A DNA stretch of 64,000 nt, taken from Gymnopus androsaceus JB14 (Eukaryota; Basidiomycota; Agaricomycetes; Agaricales; Omphalotaceae). The notes under the pieces were generated by a model. That model did not search any database, had not been told where the DNA came from, and saw nothing but the letters and a program-made list of their open reading frames with translations. A program made the position numbers and the translations under genes. The stretch lies in contig ML769664.1 in assembly GCA_009733575.1 (NCBI GenBank), positions 1-64,000 of the forward strand. The letters are read 5' to 3'. How positions within the stretch are numbered: the first letter of the stretch is position 1; each line of letters starts with the position of its first letter. Shown in pieces: positions 34,164 through 47,236 of this stretch.

Positions 34164-35920
34164 TGTCTACAATGGATATTAATGACTTGCTCCTATCTTT
34201 ACATCACATGAGATATCTTATTTGACTCACTGGCATGACTGAACTCTACAGCAGAATATTGGAATCCAATTGGCTGATGTTTCGGTAAGTATGGGCTTAA
34301 TGTAGCCAACGATTGGCCTTTATAAACTGTCCATTATGCTAAATCCGATACAATGGTAAGTATGTTACTGTATGTAAAAGTGACAGCAGCAATACAATTG
34401 AACAGCTTTACCTCGAGCTCTACGGTTCCCTATGTGACACATGCCCTCCATGTGAAGCCGGTTCACAATCAAAAAAATAGAATGAGTACCAAGAAAGACC
34501 GTTCTTTACAGCTCCCTTCATTTCACCGGACACAATTCATTGACGGGTTCTCAAGATCTCAAGACATGATGCAAGGGTACATTTATATCACAATTTGAAT
34601 TTCACATACTAACCCAATCTATTGAGACTGTTGTGCGATAGCCTCAGATCTACCTAGATGAATTAGGCATTAACCAAAGGCAAAGATAACACCCAATGTA
34701 ATCCAGCTCCCCAAATTAATTCACCCAAAACTTCTCATTCCTTGATAATAATCCGATCTTCTCCCAATGACATCTGATCCACGAAGTATTTGGACCTTTT
34801 GTGATACCAACTTTCTAAACATGTCTCTGGAGTCGCATCCCATTGGTTCCGAAGACCCAACCTCCACACCATGACCGTTGATCAACACAGATAATCGATT
34901 CATCAATGCTCTGATGGAATAATTGAGAACTGACAAGCAGAGTGACCAAAAAGAACAATGATGTTCTTGTGTCGGAATTGCCCGATGATGAAGACATACT
35001 CGGATGTCTACATATTAGGAATAAGTTAGTTTCCGAAGGACATGAGAGATGTACTTGAATTGAAACATGTCGTCGGTCAATAGCCATACATATCTGTAAG
35101 GTTCTGGCTTGCAGCCTAGAGAGAGCAGCATAGTCGACGTTACGGGGGCAGGGGATAATCAAGAAACCCAGGTTCATCATTGACTTTAGAGATTGTAGGT
35201 TGAGGTTGAACCTGGAGAAAAGGAATAGAGGGATTACAGATCTACGTGCAGTGGCAGCATTCAGCTCTCCAAATGCTGAAGAGTCGATGAGCTTGATATT
35301 TTCTTTTCCTTCCTCTTCGACCCATCGATACACCAGTATCTTCATCAGGTTGAGCGTTGAACGATTTAGTATGCCATGCATGTGCATGGGGTACGGACTC
35401 TGGATAGGCGTGAGCGAGTGAGCGGGGGGGGGGGGTTCAAAGGAAGCATTGGCGTTCACCAAGTCAAGAGAACCTTTCCTGGGATGAGGTCTTTGTCTTT
35501 CTACATCGTCTTCGATCTCCGTTTTTATTCCTGCTCTCCTACACTTCTAGTATTTCTTCCCCTCCTCCTCCTCGTCTGAGTGACAACACGGCGTACACAG
35601 CTCCAGCAGGAGATGAGGAAAGCGATAGATCAGAGGATCTGACTTGCTCGGACTAAGATGCCACAGTACTAAGTAGTAGCCATATACTAGAGTCCTGTAT
35701 GATTCACAACGAGTAAGATACCAGTGGAAGCGCCGCGGCCCAGTAATGCCACCCGCTTCTTTGTTCTCCAAGAGTCGACTACATGTGCTTTCTAAGTTTC
35801 TTGCTGGAGACGATAAGGAGGTAATGCTAGAGACGCGACCGGGCGGGAATCGGCGCGGGAGACAAGATTCGGCTCACAGTTACCAGCGCTTATCCTTTTC
35901 TCAGTTTAGTTGTCATCTCG
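34164..35920. other. Upstream spacer, no confident gene
   Basis: A minus-strand frame of 215 codons (34815-35462) and a shorter one at 34721-34936 show no family resemblance. Splice-like AG/GT signs near 34960-35100 leave open an unrecognised minus-strand gene. A run of ten Gs lies at 35426-35435. The last 300 bases, with CT-rich stretches, would hold the tetraspanin promoter. Confidence 0.4.
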
Positions 35921-37500
35921 ATGCCTTCTCGTTATTCTCTGCGACCTTCAGAACTACCTCAGGAATCCGTACGACGCCGTTCTGGTGCATATTCTGCGCA
36001 CGATAGTCTCGCTCAACGACCTTCTGTGCGACTTGTTAATAGCCATAATCGAAATTCATTTGAACACGATCACGCTGAAGAAGAAAATTTATCCTTCAGT
36101 CCAATTCCTCTTACTCCTCGACTTTCTTCTCGCTCAAATTCTCCGCCATATTCTTCTCATGAACATCCATCCCTTTCACGCTCCAATTCTTCGCGTTCCA
36201 GCCCTTCCCAGTCCCAGCGACTAGGCCTATTCTCACTTCCGCAAGCAGCAGTATCTATCTCATCTGGCCTAGCATATTTCACGTCACGGCAGCCGTCATT
36301 GAGTACCAGGTCTGATTCAGATCGTACGCTCTATCTTTCTCGCAGTAATTCCAACGCTTCTGGCACGTCCGTCGATTCTGGTCATAAAAAACTAATACCC
36401 TCCATACAAACCACTGAGAAATTTACCAACAAGTGGCCGCGACCGAAATCACTGAGGGCTCCGGACGTCAACCGCTTCGGCACTCGTTGGAAAAATCGCA
36501 AAGGAATTGGATTGATCCGAGAGACTGTATCGGAACTCGAGGAGGGTTATGGCCTGGGATTGGACCAGATAGATAGATGGACAGGGTTCAAATGGTGCTT
36601 GATGATTTCCGTTTTAACTGTCTTGTGTTATGGCTCAGCTGCGATGGTTTGTGCGGTACTAACGTGCTTCAGGAGTATGTTGTTATTTCATTTTCGCTAG
36701 TTCCCGTCATTAACATCAACGGTGTCTCGACTCTACAGCTTGGAATCATGCAGACGTCATGTACGTTGCTGATAACGATATCCTCATTCTCATCGCAATG
36801 GCCGCCTCGATTCTCATGTTCACCGCTCTTCTCGGTTTGACGGGGACCTTGCTCAATTCTAGGCCGATTCTCGCCACATATACGCTTCTACTCTGGCCTG
36901 CGCTAATCTCTATGCTTGCTGTTGGATACACTAGCTACAAGCGCTATGCGTTCTCTCTAGACCACAAGCTTAATTTTTCTTGGAGTCAGTGAGTATGCTT
37001 GGTTATCGCCGATCTACACAGTATAATGATGCTGTTTCTGTAGATACTACACCCCCTTGGGCCGTCTGATGATCCAGAGCTCTCTACGATGCTGCGGCTA
37101 TTACAATCCCCTCCACGAGGCTACCATAAGCAACAAATGTTATCCACGCACACCTCTCCCAGGCTGTAAAGGAAAATTGTATCGCTTCGAACGAGAGAAT
37201 TTATCCTTGATTTGGTCAACAACATTCTCTATTGTTCCACTACACCTCATCAATATTCTCGTTGCGCTGTTGTGTGCGAATCATGTTACTAGGACGTTTG
37301 GGAAAGGGATCACGCCGAAGCAATATCGACTTTGCGAGCAGGACCTCAAGGCAGATGCGGAAAAGATTGAGGACGAGATGGCGAAGATGAACGTTGAGAG
37401 GGTTAGTAGGCCGGCGTATTCGAGAGCGTCTGAGAGTATCGTTTGCAGGGAGGATCGAGCGGAGAGAATGCCGTTGTTGCTGGATGAGAATGACCGTTAG
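35921..37500 (+). CDS. Tetraspanin-like membrane protein (Tsp2-type)
   Basis: The start at 35921 (MPSRYSLRPSELPQ) opens a long Ser-rich cytoplasmic head of about 220 residues. The first membrane segment is KWCLMISVLTVLCYGSAAMV. After introns near 36675-36745 come ILILIAMAASILMFTALLGL and TYTLLLWPALISMLAVGY. After another intron (about 36990-37043) follow YYTPLGRLMIQSSLRCCGYY, with the CCG motif of the large extracellular loop, the partner Cys in CYPRTPLPGC, and a fourth membrane segment FSIVPLHLINILVALLC. The tail is charged and ends at 37500. Four membrane spans plus CCG fit tetraspanins; the long N-terminus fits the basidiomycete Tsp2 group. No disruption is seen. Confidence 0.85.
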
Positions 37501-37699
37501 GAATGTATGTTTTTTTGTCAGATTGTATGAAGAATTATATATACAGTGATGCGTCCAAAAAGTATTACAGGCATCTATACTACAGGATGAAGGAATATCG
37601 CATAATTTCTCCAAAAAAATCTGTCTCCGCGAACTGGCATCGACTTGAAGAGCACAATGTGTTACATAGAAAGGATAAACTCCCCGCCCTTTGCGCTAT

Positions 37700-38182
37700 T
37701 CTTCAATTTCGGGAAAGATGTAGGGCTTTTGCTGGCTTTTCGAGTATGTCTAGGTCCGAATATCTGTCCAGTTTACCAACCTCTAGATCAACATGGGACT
37801 CGATCACCGTTCGACGATTGTGAGGCATCAGTGGAATGCTCGCGTTTCCCCAATTATGCTCTGCCGACTCGTTCGTGTGCATCGAGGTAAGAAGAAACAT
37901 GTTAATGCGATCACGATGAGGATAATGAGTATGCAGGATACTGATATGAGCGAGTCGCCAGTCATAGATATGGATTGGTTAGTTAATGGTACGTTCAAGC
38001 TCGATGCCATTCAGAGTGAACTCACGGATGATTGCCACATATTGAAGAACTTCATCGATTTTATCGATGTGCTCTGCTCTGGAGAACAGGACAGTGATTT
38101 GCCGCAGATTAGGCATCGTCGAATTCAAAGTAGGTAGGTAGTTAGGTAGTAGTGTGGGACTGGGGTCCTCCTGAGTCTGCAC
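37700..38182 (-). CDS. Hypothetical protein, low confidence
   Basis: Minus-strand frames at 37979-38182 (MPNLRQITVLFSRAEHIDKI, LRR-like in style) and 37703-37900 might be exons of one gene, convergent with the tetraspanin. The first could be the end of an F-box/LRR-type protein. Splice sites joining them are not convincing, and no domain is firmly recognised. Confidence 0.3.
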
Positions 38183-38755
38183 TGTGATCTTTTGTACTGA
38201 GGCTGCTGGGCTAGAGTAGGCTAGATAGGCGTAAAACGGCGTTTATAGCAAATAGCATATTAATTTTGCGTGTCTTCTTGCAGTTAAGACTCGAATAGAA
38301 TCATCAGCTGTTACGCACGCGGTAGTTGTAGAGTATCGCAACAGTTGTGGATTTGGCATCTACAGCTTTTTGACTCTTTTGAATTGCTCCGAGACTCTGG
38401 TCTTCTGCTATATATGGATTGGATTAGATCTTCTTCACCCCATCATCATGCTACAGCGGATGAGATATCAATCTTTGTGTTTCAGCTGATTGGCACACAT
38501 TAACCGTATACAGCACCGGTAGAGCTCGAGGCTGAAAGTCAGTCCCAAATAAGTATTATGACTGATATTATACACGGAAACCGAGAATACATATGAAATA
38601 CTGTACATGGTTTGAATTCGTAAGAAGTACAGTATGTATCGTAGTTCATAAAGTTTTGCAATGCAGATGAACCGCTATTCGGAACTTCCTGAGTTAGTGC
38701 TTGGAATGCGGAGTCAAAAGAGATGCTTCTAGCACTCCGAGTCAGTGGTATATCC

Positions 38756-39310
38756 TTAGGCTGTCAGATACGCAAACTCACTTTGACTAGGAGAGCATGA
38801 CCGATCGTTCACGCGAATCGGAGGGCGGCTTTCCTGAAGACCTTCTATTCGTGAACAATTGCCAAAATTATCGTGGCCAGGAACGTGTAGGGTTGAACCG
38901 TAGGACGAACGCCTTGAACTTGGCTTCGATGGAACCTCGAGAAGTCCTTGAAAGAGAGGAAAGAGTTTAGAGTCAGCGACTACATATAGTTGAATATCTT
39001 ACTGCGAGACTTTTCCTGCTCCTTCATTTTGAGAATCATCCATCTATCCCACAATGCGAGTGCGTAGAACATGAGGATGAAGAAAGCTACGGTTACTGCT
39101 CCGAGATATCCATCTGTAAAGCAATGTCCGTAAAGTTTGGGTTACTTTAGTAAAGGTTCCTAAGACCTACATTGCGTTTGATTTGATCCTGCACAGAGAG
39201 TGTCTTCTAGGTTCACGGTCGACGACTGAAGCAATCGGTGAGATTTGAGGGAACAAACATACTAAGGCTTATGTTGGGGGTCGGGGACGAAATCATTCGA
39301 GGTTCTTCAT
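38756..39310 (-). CDS. Small single-pass membrane protein, hypothetical
   Basis: Three exons can be joined in frame on the minus strand: an exon with VNLEDTLCAGSNQTQ; then, after an intron ending TTTACAG (about 39124), GYLGAVTVAFFILMFYALAL, one membrane helix, and WDRWMILKMKEQEKSR; then, after a GTAAGA...TTTCAAG intron, LLEVPSKPSSRRSSYGSTLH to the TAA at 38756-38758. The start codon was not resolved: an ATG lies near 39300, but its phase does not fit the later exons. Function unknown. Confidence 0.55.
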
Positions 39311-39766
39311 ACTATAGTCATACGAATTTTGATGACACTGTAGCTGAATGCTGTAGAAAGCTGTAGAGGTCTCGATCGGCTATATAGCTTTGCGGCTGTG
39401 CATAATTCCAAGGCCAGGTTCCGCAGTTGGAAACACAGAACTGTAAGAGCTATACGTTAGGGCTCTACTATAACTGTAATAAGACATGAGCATCCAAGGA
39501 CCAAGCGCATCTTGCAAATAACGGAACGGGGTAGAATTCAGTTTTTGAGTTAGTTCGGTTTCTTTGGTTTAGTCTGGAACCTTGTGTAGTTGGGTTTTCG
39601 AAAAATGGACATATACTGTAGCATGGAAACAGTATTCGTACGAACGAATCGGAAGAGCAAAAGAAATAAACGAAGGCGAGAGGCGCGGGAATTATCACGT
39701 GGCTTGGAGAAATGAGTCATCTCACGCGCCAGTCTGAGGCTTAACTTTTAACCACGACCTTTTGCG
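39311..39766. promoter_or_regulatory. Divergent intergenic region
   Basis: This stretch lies between the minus-strand small membrane gene and the plus-strand F-box gene, so it should hold both promoters. No TATA box at a standard distance or known fungal operator was recognised. Confidence 0.4.
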
Positions 39767-42424
39767 ATGGCTCGATACTCTCTTCGAATTAAGGAGAAGC
39801 AGACTTCAGGCGAATCTAGCATGCAGGATGGAGGCGAAATTTCATCCGTCGGCGAAGCCAGCATTGCACAAGATGATGACTACGAGGGAGAAGAACCGGA
39901 TGAACTGGCGGAAGGACCTTCTCGAAAAAGAGCTAGAAAGAGTTCTAAGAAGACACATTCCAAATCACATTCCAACGAAGATGATCCATCTGCTGAATTC
40001 AGTCCGAAGAAGAAGAAGAAGAAACGGATGCCTGAGCAATTTAGGAAGGTCCGGGGAAAATTGGGAATGCTAGAGAGACTGGCCAAAGACGTTCCGTTGG
40101 ATGTAATTTTTGAGGTAAATATAAAGTAGCACTCCATCTCACTCACGTTGAATTCGGTCACAGATCTTCTCCTACCTCGATCCAAGTGATCTTCTCCGTC
40201 TCGCTCGAACCTCCAACGATCTTCGAGGGATCTTGATGAGCAAGACCTCGGAGAGTATTTGGCGTACTGCTCGTAGCAACGTTGAAGGTCTTCCTCCTCT
40301 TCCGCTGGATTTGAACGAACCTTAATATGCTCATCTTCTTTACGAGTCCTATTGTCATGTACGTGTTTGAAGTCATGCTACGATGCTCTCTGACTAATTT
40401 GAGTTTTTTATTTAGGTCTGCAACCACAAAGGACGTTGCGATACTGTATATTGGTCGTTTCGTATGAGATTTTGCAGGAGCTGTGCGACAACGTGTGCTT
40501 TCTGTGCATATCTAGCTTACAGTTATTAACGTTGTGGTTTTCAGCTTTCCCGATTCGTGGGATGAGACGTACAGGAGCAGCGTCCCAGCAGACTTTTTTC
40601 GATGTGAAATAATGCCAAGAGAGCATACCAAAGGATCTGGTCAGTAGACCTTGCCAGTTTCCGCGTTCACTAGACTAAACATACTTCTAGCACGAAAGGA
40701 TAACCGCGTCGTTGGGAATTTCGAAATCGCAGAGCTACTTAAACAGGAATATGAAGCGCTACAGACCCCAGAGGATCGTACCGCATGGCTTACTCGTAAA
40801 TCGCAAGAACGTGATGCAATAGATGAGGTTAGTATCTATGTACATTTGACACGAAGTATAGATGCTAACTTTTTTCAGCATGGTCGTCTATGTGAGGAGT
40901 GGCACCAGGCCAGGCTAGAGAAACGCGGTGACGAATTGAGCCATATGCGCGAACAAAGGAAGAACGCGTGAGTAATCTTTTTTATAGACTTGTAAACTTT
41001 GGTATAAACAACGATTCCTCCAGTATCCTTGACCGACTAGAAGAAATTGGATGGCGCGAAGAGGCGGAGAAGATAATCGCGACGTCGTCCTACGGCTGGG
41101 ATGACTTCACTTCCCACAAACTAGTCAAGCAGACAAAGAAACTCACGGACTATGGTACGAACTTGCTCTCATTATTAGCAACTTCTCCTGACACTATCCC
41201 TGCTAAAGGATGGAACAGCATTAAAGCTGAGTTGGTTCAAATGCTATCAACTCACAAGACCTCGCGCTTAGTTGCCGAACGACGTCGCATCCTCATTCAG
41301 CGCTACGCTAGCCTTAAGAAAGAATGTGATAACATTCGGTCGGCATCCGATCTTCGAGACCCTTTCCCAGCTGTCGGTGATATACTCACACACAAGGTCT
41401 TCGAAGACCTGATATGGGACACTCCTGAGGACGAAGAGCTCACCAATGCCTTTTTTCAGTCAAAGCTTTCGGAGCACCTTCCTGGCATCATCGATGAATG
41501 GAGACCTGCTAAAGTACAAGAACTCCTTGAAGTCATGCGAAGATCCGTCCCAACTGCCACCGTCGCTGAGCTACAACTGGCAACTTCAGTCTTTTCATGC
41601 ACGCGATGCCTTGACATCAAGATGTATTATCCTCAGATGTTTTATCATCATTGCTTCACTGGCATGTCATACACCGGCAATACTTCTAGCAATGAACGAA
41701 GTTCATATGTTTATCCCAACGGCCCATGGATGTCGCTCCACATTCGCTTCTGCGATAGAAGCTCGCGAATTGCAAAGACGATCGTCGAGGCTTGTTCGCT
41801 TGATCCAGCTACTTCAACAATACAGGACATGTACTCTGCTAATCCACTCATCGAGTGTTCCGGATGTTACAACGCACCAAATGTGTCTTATGACCATGGA
41901 CGAGCTTTCATGAGATGGCCATATGCGGTAGGCATTATAGTCTGTTCTAAAGGAGACACTGGTCTAATTTTCCCTATGAAGATTTACCATGCTTCTTTCA
42001 GACTGTTCTCATCTCCAGATCACACCCTCGCAACCAATTCCTTTGGTGAAGAAACAGAGAAAATTCTTGCATGTGAACCGGAGCACAGATGTGCAGACGC
42101 TATATGCTGTGCCCACTGCAATGAAATTCTTTGTAGTTCGACTATAACGACTGTCCTTGAGCATCTCAAGGCCGCGTAAGTACTCAGTCATGTTTATCGT
42201 TTTCAGTAAAACTAATGAAAATTCACTGCAGCCACAGTAACACTATTGACGTCGAGACTCTGGATGCTTCTCCAGCTCATAAGCTTCGCGATGAATGTGT
42301 CCAGGAGCATTGGTATTGGAATCCGCGTGCCAACTGTGGGCTGATGACCCAGGGCATCGTGTTCCGATACAAATCTGTGTCGGCCCAAGTGGATACAGCT
42401 TCTTATAGTACTTTGCTTCACTGA
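39767..42424 (+). CDS. F-box protein with an in-frame stop
   Basis: Exon 1 (39767-40114) encodes an acidic and Lys-rich head (MARYSLRIKEKQ, KKKKKKRMPEQFRKVRGKLG) leading into DVPLDVIFE. Intron 40115-40163 joins it to IFSYLDPSDLLRLARTSNDL, the F-box, which would bind Skp1 in an SCF ubiquitin ligase. A TAA at 40323-40325 interrupts LDLNEP-YAHLLYESYCH; CAA would be one C-to-T step away. Later exons give a Cys-rich part (VCNHKGRCDTVYW, FCRSC), a long helical region (ILDRLEEIGWREEAEKII, LVAERRRILIQRYASLK) and a C-terminal CCAHCNEILCSS block; all other introns splice canonically. The stop at 42424 ends a short last exon. Apart from the TAA the gene is well preserved. Confidence 0.75.
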
Positions 42425-42467
42425 ACTTTTACATTATTAATCCGTTTTACATTGCCTTCTATTACTG

Positions 42468-42750
42468 TCTCATAATAGCACTGGCCTATTGACTCTCCAA
42501 GGCCTGATTCTCGCATACGCCTGAGCGTGAATGTACTTTCGAAGTGCTTTGGGATCAGCATTGATGAGCACAGATTTGTATGGAGGCCATCCAGATTCTG
42601 TATAGGTCGCTGGAGTATGATGAGGTCGGTATGATTCAAAACGAAAGTTCAGTAAATGCTCAATTGGAACCTCGGGCAGGCTGTCAGTTACTTTTTTAAC
42701 GGTGTCGAGGAGCTCTGTTCCAGTCACAGAAGTGATCCTTTGCTTCAAGA
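42468..42750 (-). CDS. Hypothetical short protein
   Basis: A 92-codon minus-strand frame reads MKQRITSVTGTELLDTVKKV, PEVPIEHLLNFRFESYRPHH and WPPYKSVLINADPKALRKYI. The even composition and charged helices look like real coding sequence. An AG directly upstream could be a 3' splice site, so an extra 5' exon near 42780-42900 is possible. It lies convergent to the F-box gene with under 50 bases between them. Family not recognised. Confidence 0.45.
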
Positions 42751-42936
42751 AAGCCTAAGCGAGAGCGTCAACGCGAACGACAAAGCCAATCCTGGGCGTG
42801 CATACTGGCAGACCCAAGGCAGACCAATTCGAATCTGCGGGCGCTTGTTTTCGGACCTACTTCTTTCTTCATCGATCATCGATCATTGACCAACGGCTCG
42901 CGACCAGTTCACGACTAATACAGGCCAGAAAAAAAG

Positions 42937-45321
42937 ATGTCTTCAAGGCTTCATAGCGTGCTCTGGCAGAGATGCAGAATGCCGCCCAATATCAACCCAA
43001 TATCGAAATCACGGCTCATATACGCTATGACGATTGTTATAACCCCATTTTTGGTTGAACGCCACCGGCTTGGAGCCATCAGAGGATCTCATTTTTGGAG
43101 CTGAACTACGCGCTTCTTTCTCCCCAGCACGTTCAGCTATGACTTTTTACGACAACACCAGTCTGGATATCGAAGCTGAAGGCGGTCGTAGCCAAGATCA
43201 ACTGGCTGATCATAAAGGACGTTCAATCTTTGCATACAACGGAAATCCAAGGCTATTTCCTCGTTTCAGAAGCACCGTTACTGGTATGCAGTTCGGAATC
43301 GCATCTTGCCTTGCTCAGTCAGCGTTTCTAGATTCAGCAGGAAAACCGCAGACAGACGCCAAAGGAAGAAGCTCATTCAGATACTTTTTCAGCCAAACTC
43401 TCCAACAATGTTACCTCATGATATTCTTTCGACTACCAACTTTGTACCAATCGCGAATGTTGCAGGTTGGGAGTGATTCTGGCATAGGCTCGGTCGATCT
43501 GCACCACATGTCGACGTCATTTTCCGCACACTGGAAACCAGAGCTCATGGCATTGCCTCCGGCACCGGGAGGTAAAGGGAATTCAGTGGTTGTATCGGCA
43601 GAGTTGATCAAGTTCCAAGCTGCGTGGGGGGTCCTGGTTGATGAGCTGCTCCAAGAATGGAAAACGTTTAACATCGTCGCTGCGCTGTTGCAAACGTACG
43701 TATAACTTTTCAGGTGATTTTGAACAACGACTCATTGTAAACATTCCAGGTCGATCCCCATACTCCTCACACTGGACGGTGAAACCGGTTCGGATCCTAT
43801 TACACGTACTGGTGCTCTGCTCTCCTTTGTTTGCGCTGGAATATCACTCTTTTGTGGGAGCGTCTGTCTCCTGCGGTTTGGATCGATGCGGAAGATGCCC
43901 AAAGCAGCGAAATGGATACATGTGAGCGTATACTATCCTTGCTTTCATCACAAATATGTAACCAGCTGGGGTTTGCAGGAAGCGCAAAATAACAGCCAGC
44001 TTATTTGGTGGAATTGCTGGATTATGCTTGCGATGCCACTCACTTGGCTCGCTTGGTCTGTTATCCTGTTCTTTGCCACCATGATGTCGTATACTTGGCA
44101 AAGCTCTTTCCAGGACGTCTCACTGGGGTCTCAAACTTCTGCACATACCACACTCTCATTTAGAATCACCATCTCGAGCGTCTTGGGTTTTGGTATCCTT
44201 TGCGTCGCCGCCCTGGCGATTACGCTTTCCTTCGTATTTGGTGATTCTTTGGATCAGAAGTTTATGTCCCAGGTGGAACCTTTTCTACCCAGCCATCAAG
44301 AACCGCGTGCAGAGACTCATCCAGCGCAGCTAACCAAAGGGCAATCCTTATGTTTCGTTTCCTGTCCTTTCATCCCAATCTCACGTCCAGCTTCCTCCTG
44401 CTATGATGAGCTCTGTCTCTCGTCATGGGGCATTCTCTACTACGAAGTTGATGGACGCCAATTCTAGCCTTACGCTCTCTCCGCAGCTCCCTCGCTATGT
44501 CCAGTATCGAGGTCCAGAGCTTTCTTCCTTGGGATACCTTCAAGAGCGAGCTGAAGAATGTATGTGTGTCCTTCTAGTAACAGTTTACCAAGCTTAACCC
44601 AATCCAGGCCTTCCAGCACCCATCTTCAGAAGATATTGCTTTCGATCACATCAGACGTTGGAACGACGAAGTTTTCAAACCAAATGGCATAGAAGCGATT
44701 CTATGTCTGGAATTCCCTCTGGATTCCGAATTGGACCATGATGTAGGAACATACGCGGTATATGTTATGGACCTTGCGCAAGCGCGTGCAGACGGGAGAC
44801 AGAAGTTGGTTGATATGTTTGGACCGCTTCCTAGCCATTTGCGGAAGATATGTTTCGTAGACGCCATACCACCTTCTGTATCGCGACAAAGAGGGTATCC
44901 GCTCGGGTTGACACTGGAGCGAGAGATAGTAGTTCCGGAATCTCCTAGCAGAACCTCGAGCATCGTGGGCCCGGTGGATAAGGAGCTGGATATACCATTA
45001 CCATCGGATGACTCCGCCACTAAATCTCCGATCGTACCAGCAGCAATACCGAGCTCTCCTGTTTCGCCACAATCGCAATCGCAATCACCTCCACCACAAG
45101 CAGGACCTAGTCGACCGTCGCAGACTCCGCGCTCGACTGATAGACGTGTAACGACTGTAACGACGACTCGCCCGGATGGACGAAATGGAAAAAGGACTAA
45201 TTCAGCACCACAGGTAGTGGCTAACTCACGATCTCATAAGACAAGTAATACGACTCCTCCGGATGGTCGAGCGAGGACGAGGAAGAGGACGGATTCTTCG
45301 CAAAAAGTGAGGAGGAAGTAG
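42937..45321 (+). CDS. Multipass membrane protein, hypothetical
   Basis: An ATG at 42937 opens a frame with a hydrophobic anchor (LIYAMTIVITPFLV), but the main exon (from 43055, NATGLEPSEDLIFGAELRAS) is one base out of phase, so either translation starts at 43055 or there is an indel near 43050. After an intron (GTACGT...CCAG) come ALLSFVCAGISLFCGSVCLL, then WWNCWIMLAMPLTWLAWSVILFF and TISSVLGFGILCVAALAIT: at least four membrane segments. The cytoplasmic C-terminus carries an ordered part (IRRWNDEVFKPNGIEAILCL, YAVYVMDLAQARADGRQKLV) and a Pro/Ser/Arg-rich tail ending at 45321. Exon borders between 44270 and 44610 are uncertain. Confidence 0.6.
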
Positions 45322-45612
45322 GATTGTAAGACTGGACTATGACTACATAGTATGCCATAACCTTTCGCATTTACCATCGTTGGACGAAGAAACACGGACT
45401 TTTACACATCTGAACAATCTACAATCTATAGTACTGTACTTTACTGACTGTTAACTAACATGAAACGAGTTCTACTTTAAGCGCCTTTCAATAATTGAGC
45501 GCCTATGCATTAATTTTTCTTCTCTCTATTATCATCTACACGAGAACTTTTCTTGAGGTAAGAGATTTGCGCTCCTCCAACTAGTCTAAAATCCACCCGG
45601 CTCTCCTTAGAA

Positions 45613-47236
45613 ATGACCTTGTGCTCGAATTGTCGACACCCTACTTTCCAACCACGCGTAGACATCAGTTCTGATGCAATTAACGCGAAGTTGCGCTCAG
45701 AATTTGGATCTTCCTCCTATACTTCGCAGAATATCTCCGACATTCTACTATTATGCGACAGAGATATCGATGACTACGAAGTCGAAGTTGCTCGTCTGCG
45801 GTCACAGATATTATACATCCAGACGCAGCAAGGCCGCCTGAAGCACCACAAGCAGAACTTGCGGTCGCTTCTTTCTCCATCTCGGTGGATTCCTAACGAA
45901 ATTTTGAGCTATATTTTCGAGCTTGCATGCGATCGAAACTTGTTACAGGATTTTCCCCATAGTTCGCCACCCACAAAACTCACTTCGCCTATCATAACCT
46001 ACCTCCCGGCCATGTCCATGAGCATGGTATCTGCGCGATGGCGGATGCTATCCCTTTCACTTCCAGGTCTATGGTCTCAGCTCAAGCTGGAGATTGCGTT
46101 GCCGAAAACATCCCAAAAATTTATCTCTATGCTTAAACTTTTTTTGGAACGCTCACGGGATCATCCGCTCCAGCTCCAGCTGGATATCAGTGGAGACACT
46201 ATCGATACACAACATCTCCATCTCGACATGTTGGCTCGAAACGCTCAGCGTTGGAAGACCCTCTGCGTTGGAGGTGATCTGATGATTCGACACATTCCAG
46301 AGTTTTCTCAACTCCATCTTCCGAATCTTGAAGATCTGGACATTGACTATAGAGAGGAGCCGGTCAGTGAGGAGGATATCGCTTGTTTTCAGTGGGCCCC
46401 GAAACTCCGCTCATTGACTGCCTATGCGGTAGTTGCACCTACAAGCACAGTATGGCAGCGGCTCACCGATGCCCATATTCTCGCTTACTCTGGCCAGGCG
46501 GAGAAAATTCTGGAAGAATGCCCAAATATCTCTAATCTGAAACTTTCAGAAAACCGATATGAATGCATGCCATCCATGTATATTACCAAGGACATCGTAT
46601 ACGGTCACATCCCTCAGCATCGATATTAAAATGGCTGTTGGAATGGCCGCTACCACCAGCACTGGACTGTTAGACACACTACTCTCTTCCTTGACGCTCC
46701 CTTCCTTACGTGAACTTCGCGTGTCTACCTTGGATGTTCATTACCGACGAGCTTGGCCCAAACGCACTTTTAGAGATTTCATAGGAAGATCTTCCTGCAA
46801 ACTAGAGATATTGTCCATGGATTGCATAGACCTTTCTGATGAGGACCTTTTGGACTGCCTCCAACTGCTTCCTTCCCTTCGAAATCTCGGCATAAATGAC
46901 AATGTCACGGTGAAGGGCAGAAGCCCGATAACCTCTCGCTTCATTTCCAGCTTGCACAGCTACAGCGAGAGCAGCTTGAGCCTTGGTCCCCTACTCCCAA
47001 ATCTGCGCTGTCTTTTCCTCGGTTTCAGTGGGGTAGATTTCGATGATGATTCCTTTATTCGTATGGTTTCGACGCGATGGCTTTCTGATCCGGAATATGC
47101 AGCGATCGTGGGCGTATCCTCTTTGAGAGAGGTAGTATTGCACTTTCGAGCTCGGACAGTGGACGCAAAAGTTTACCAGCCGTTGCTGGACCTAGACAGA
47201 ATGGGCCTACGAGTTGTAGTCCATGGTTTGAAGTAG
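45613..47236 (+). CDS. F-box/LRR-like protein, probable frameshift
   Basis: The start at 45613 gives MTLCSNCRHPTFQPRVDISS, a coiled-coil-like stretch (YEVEVARLRSQILYIQTQQG), then SRWIPNEILSYIFELACDRN, an agaricomycete F-box. It continues VSARWRMLSLSLPGLWSQLK and LRR-like repeats (NLEDLDIDYREEP, LRELRVSTLDVHY, LPSLRNLGIND). The frame used to 46629 changes near 46600 to the one that runs on to 47236; a one-base indel there is the simplest explanation, since such genes usually have one exon. A 40-base intron starting GTATATTACC near 46577 is a less likely alternative. Probable SCF ubiquitin-ligase adaptor. Confidence 0.7.

Noticed and set aside
34815..35462. 215-codon minus-strand ORF
   Set aside because: It is long for the region but has no recognisable motif, membrane pattern or conserved-looking blocks, and it crosses a G-run. 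Kept only as a mention in the spacer entry.
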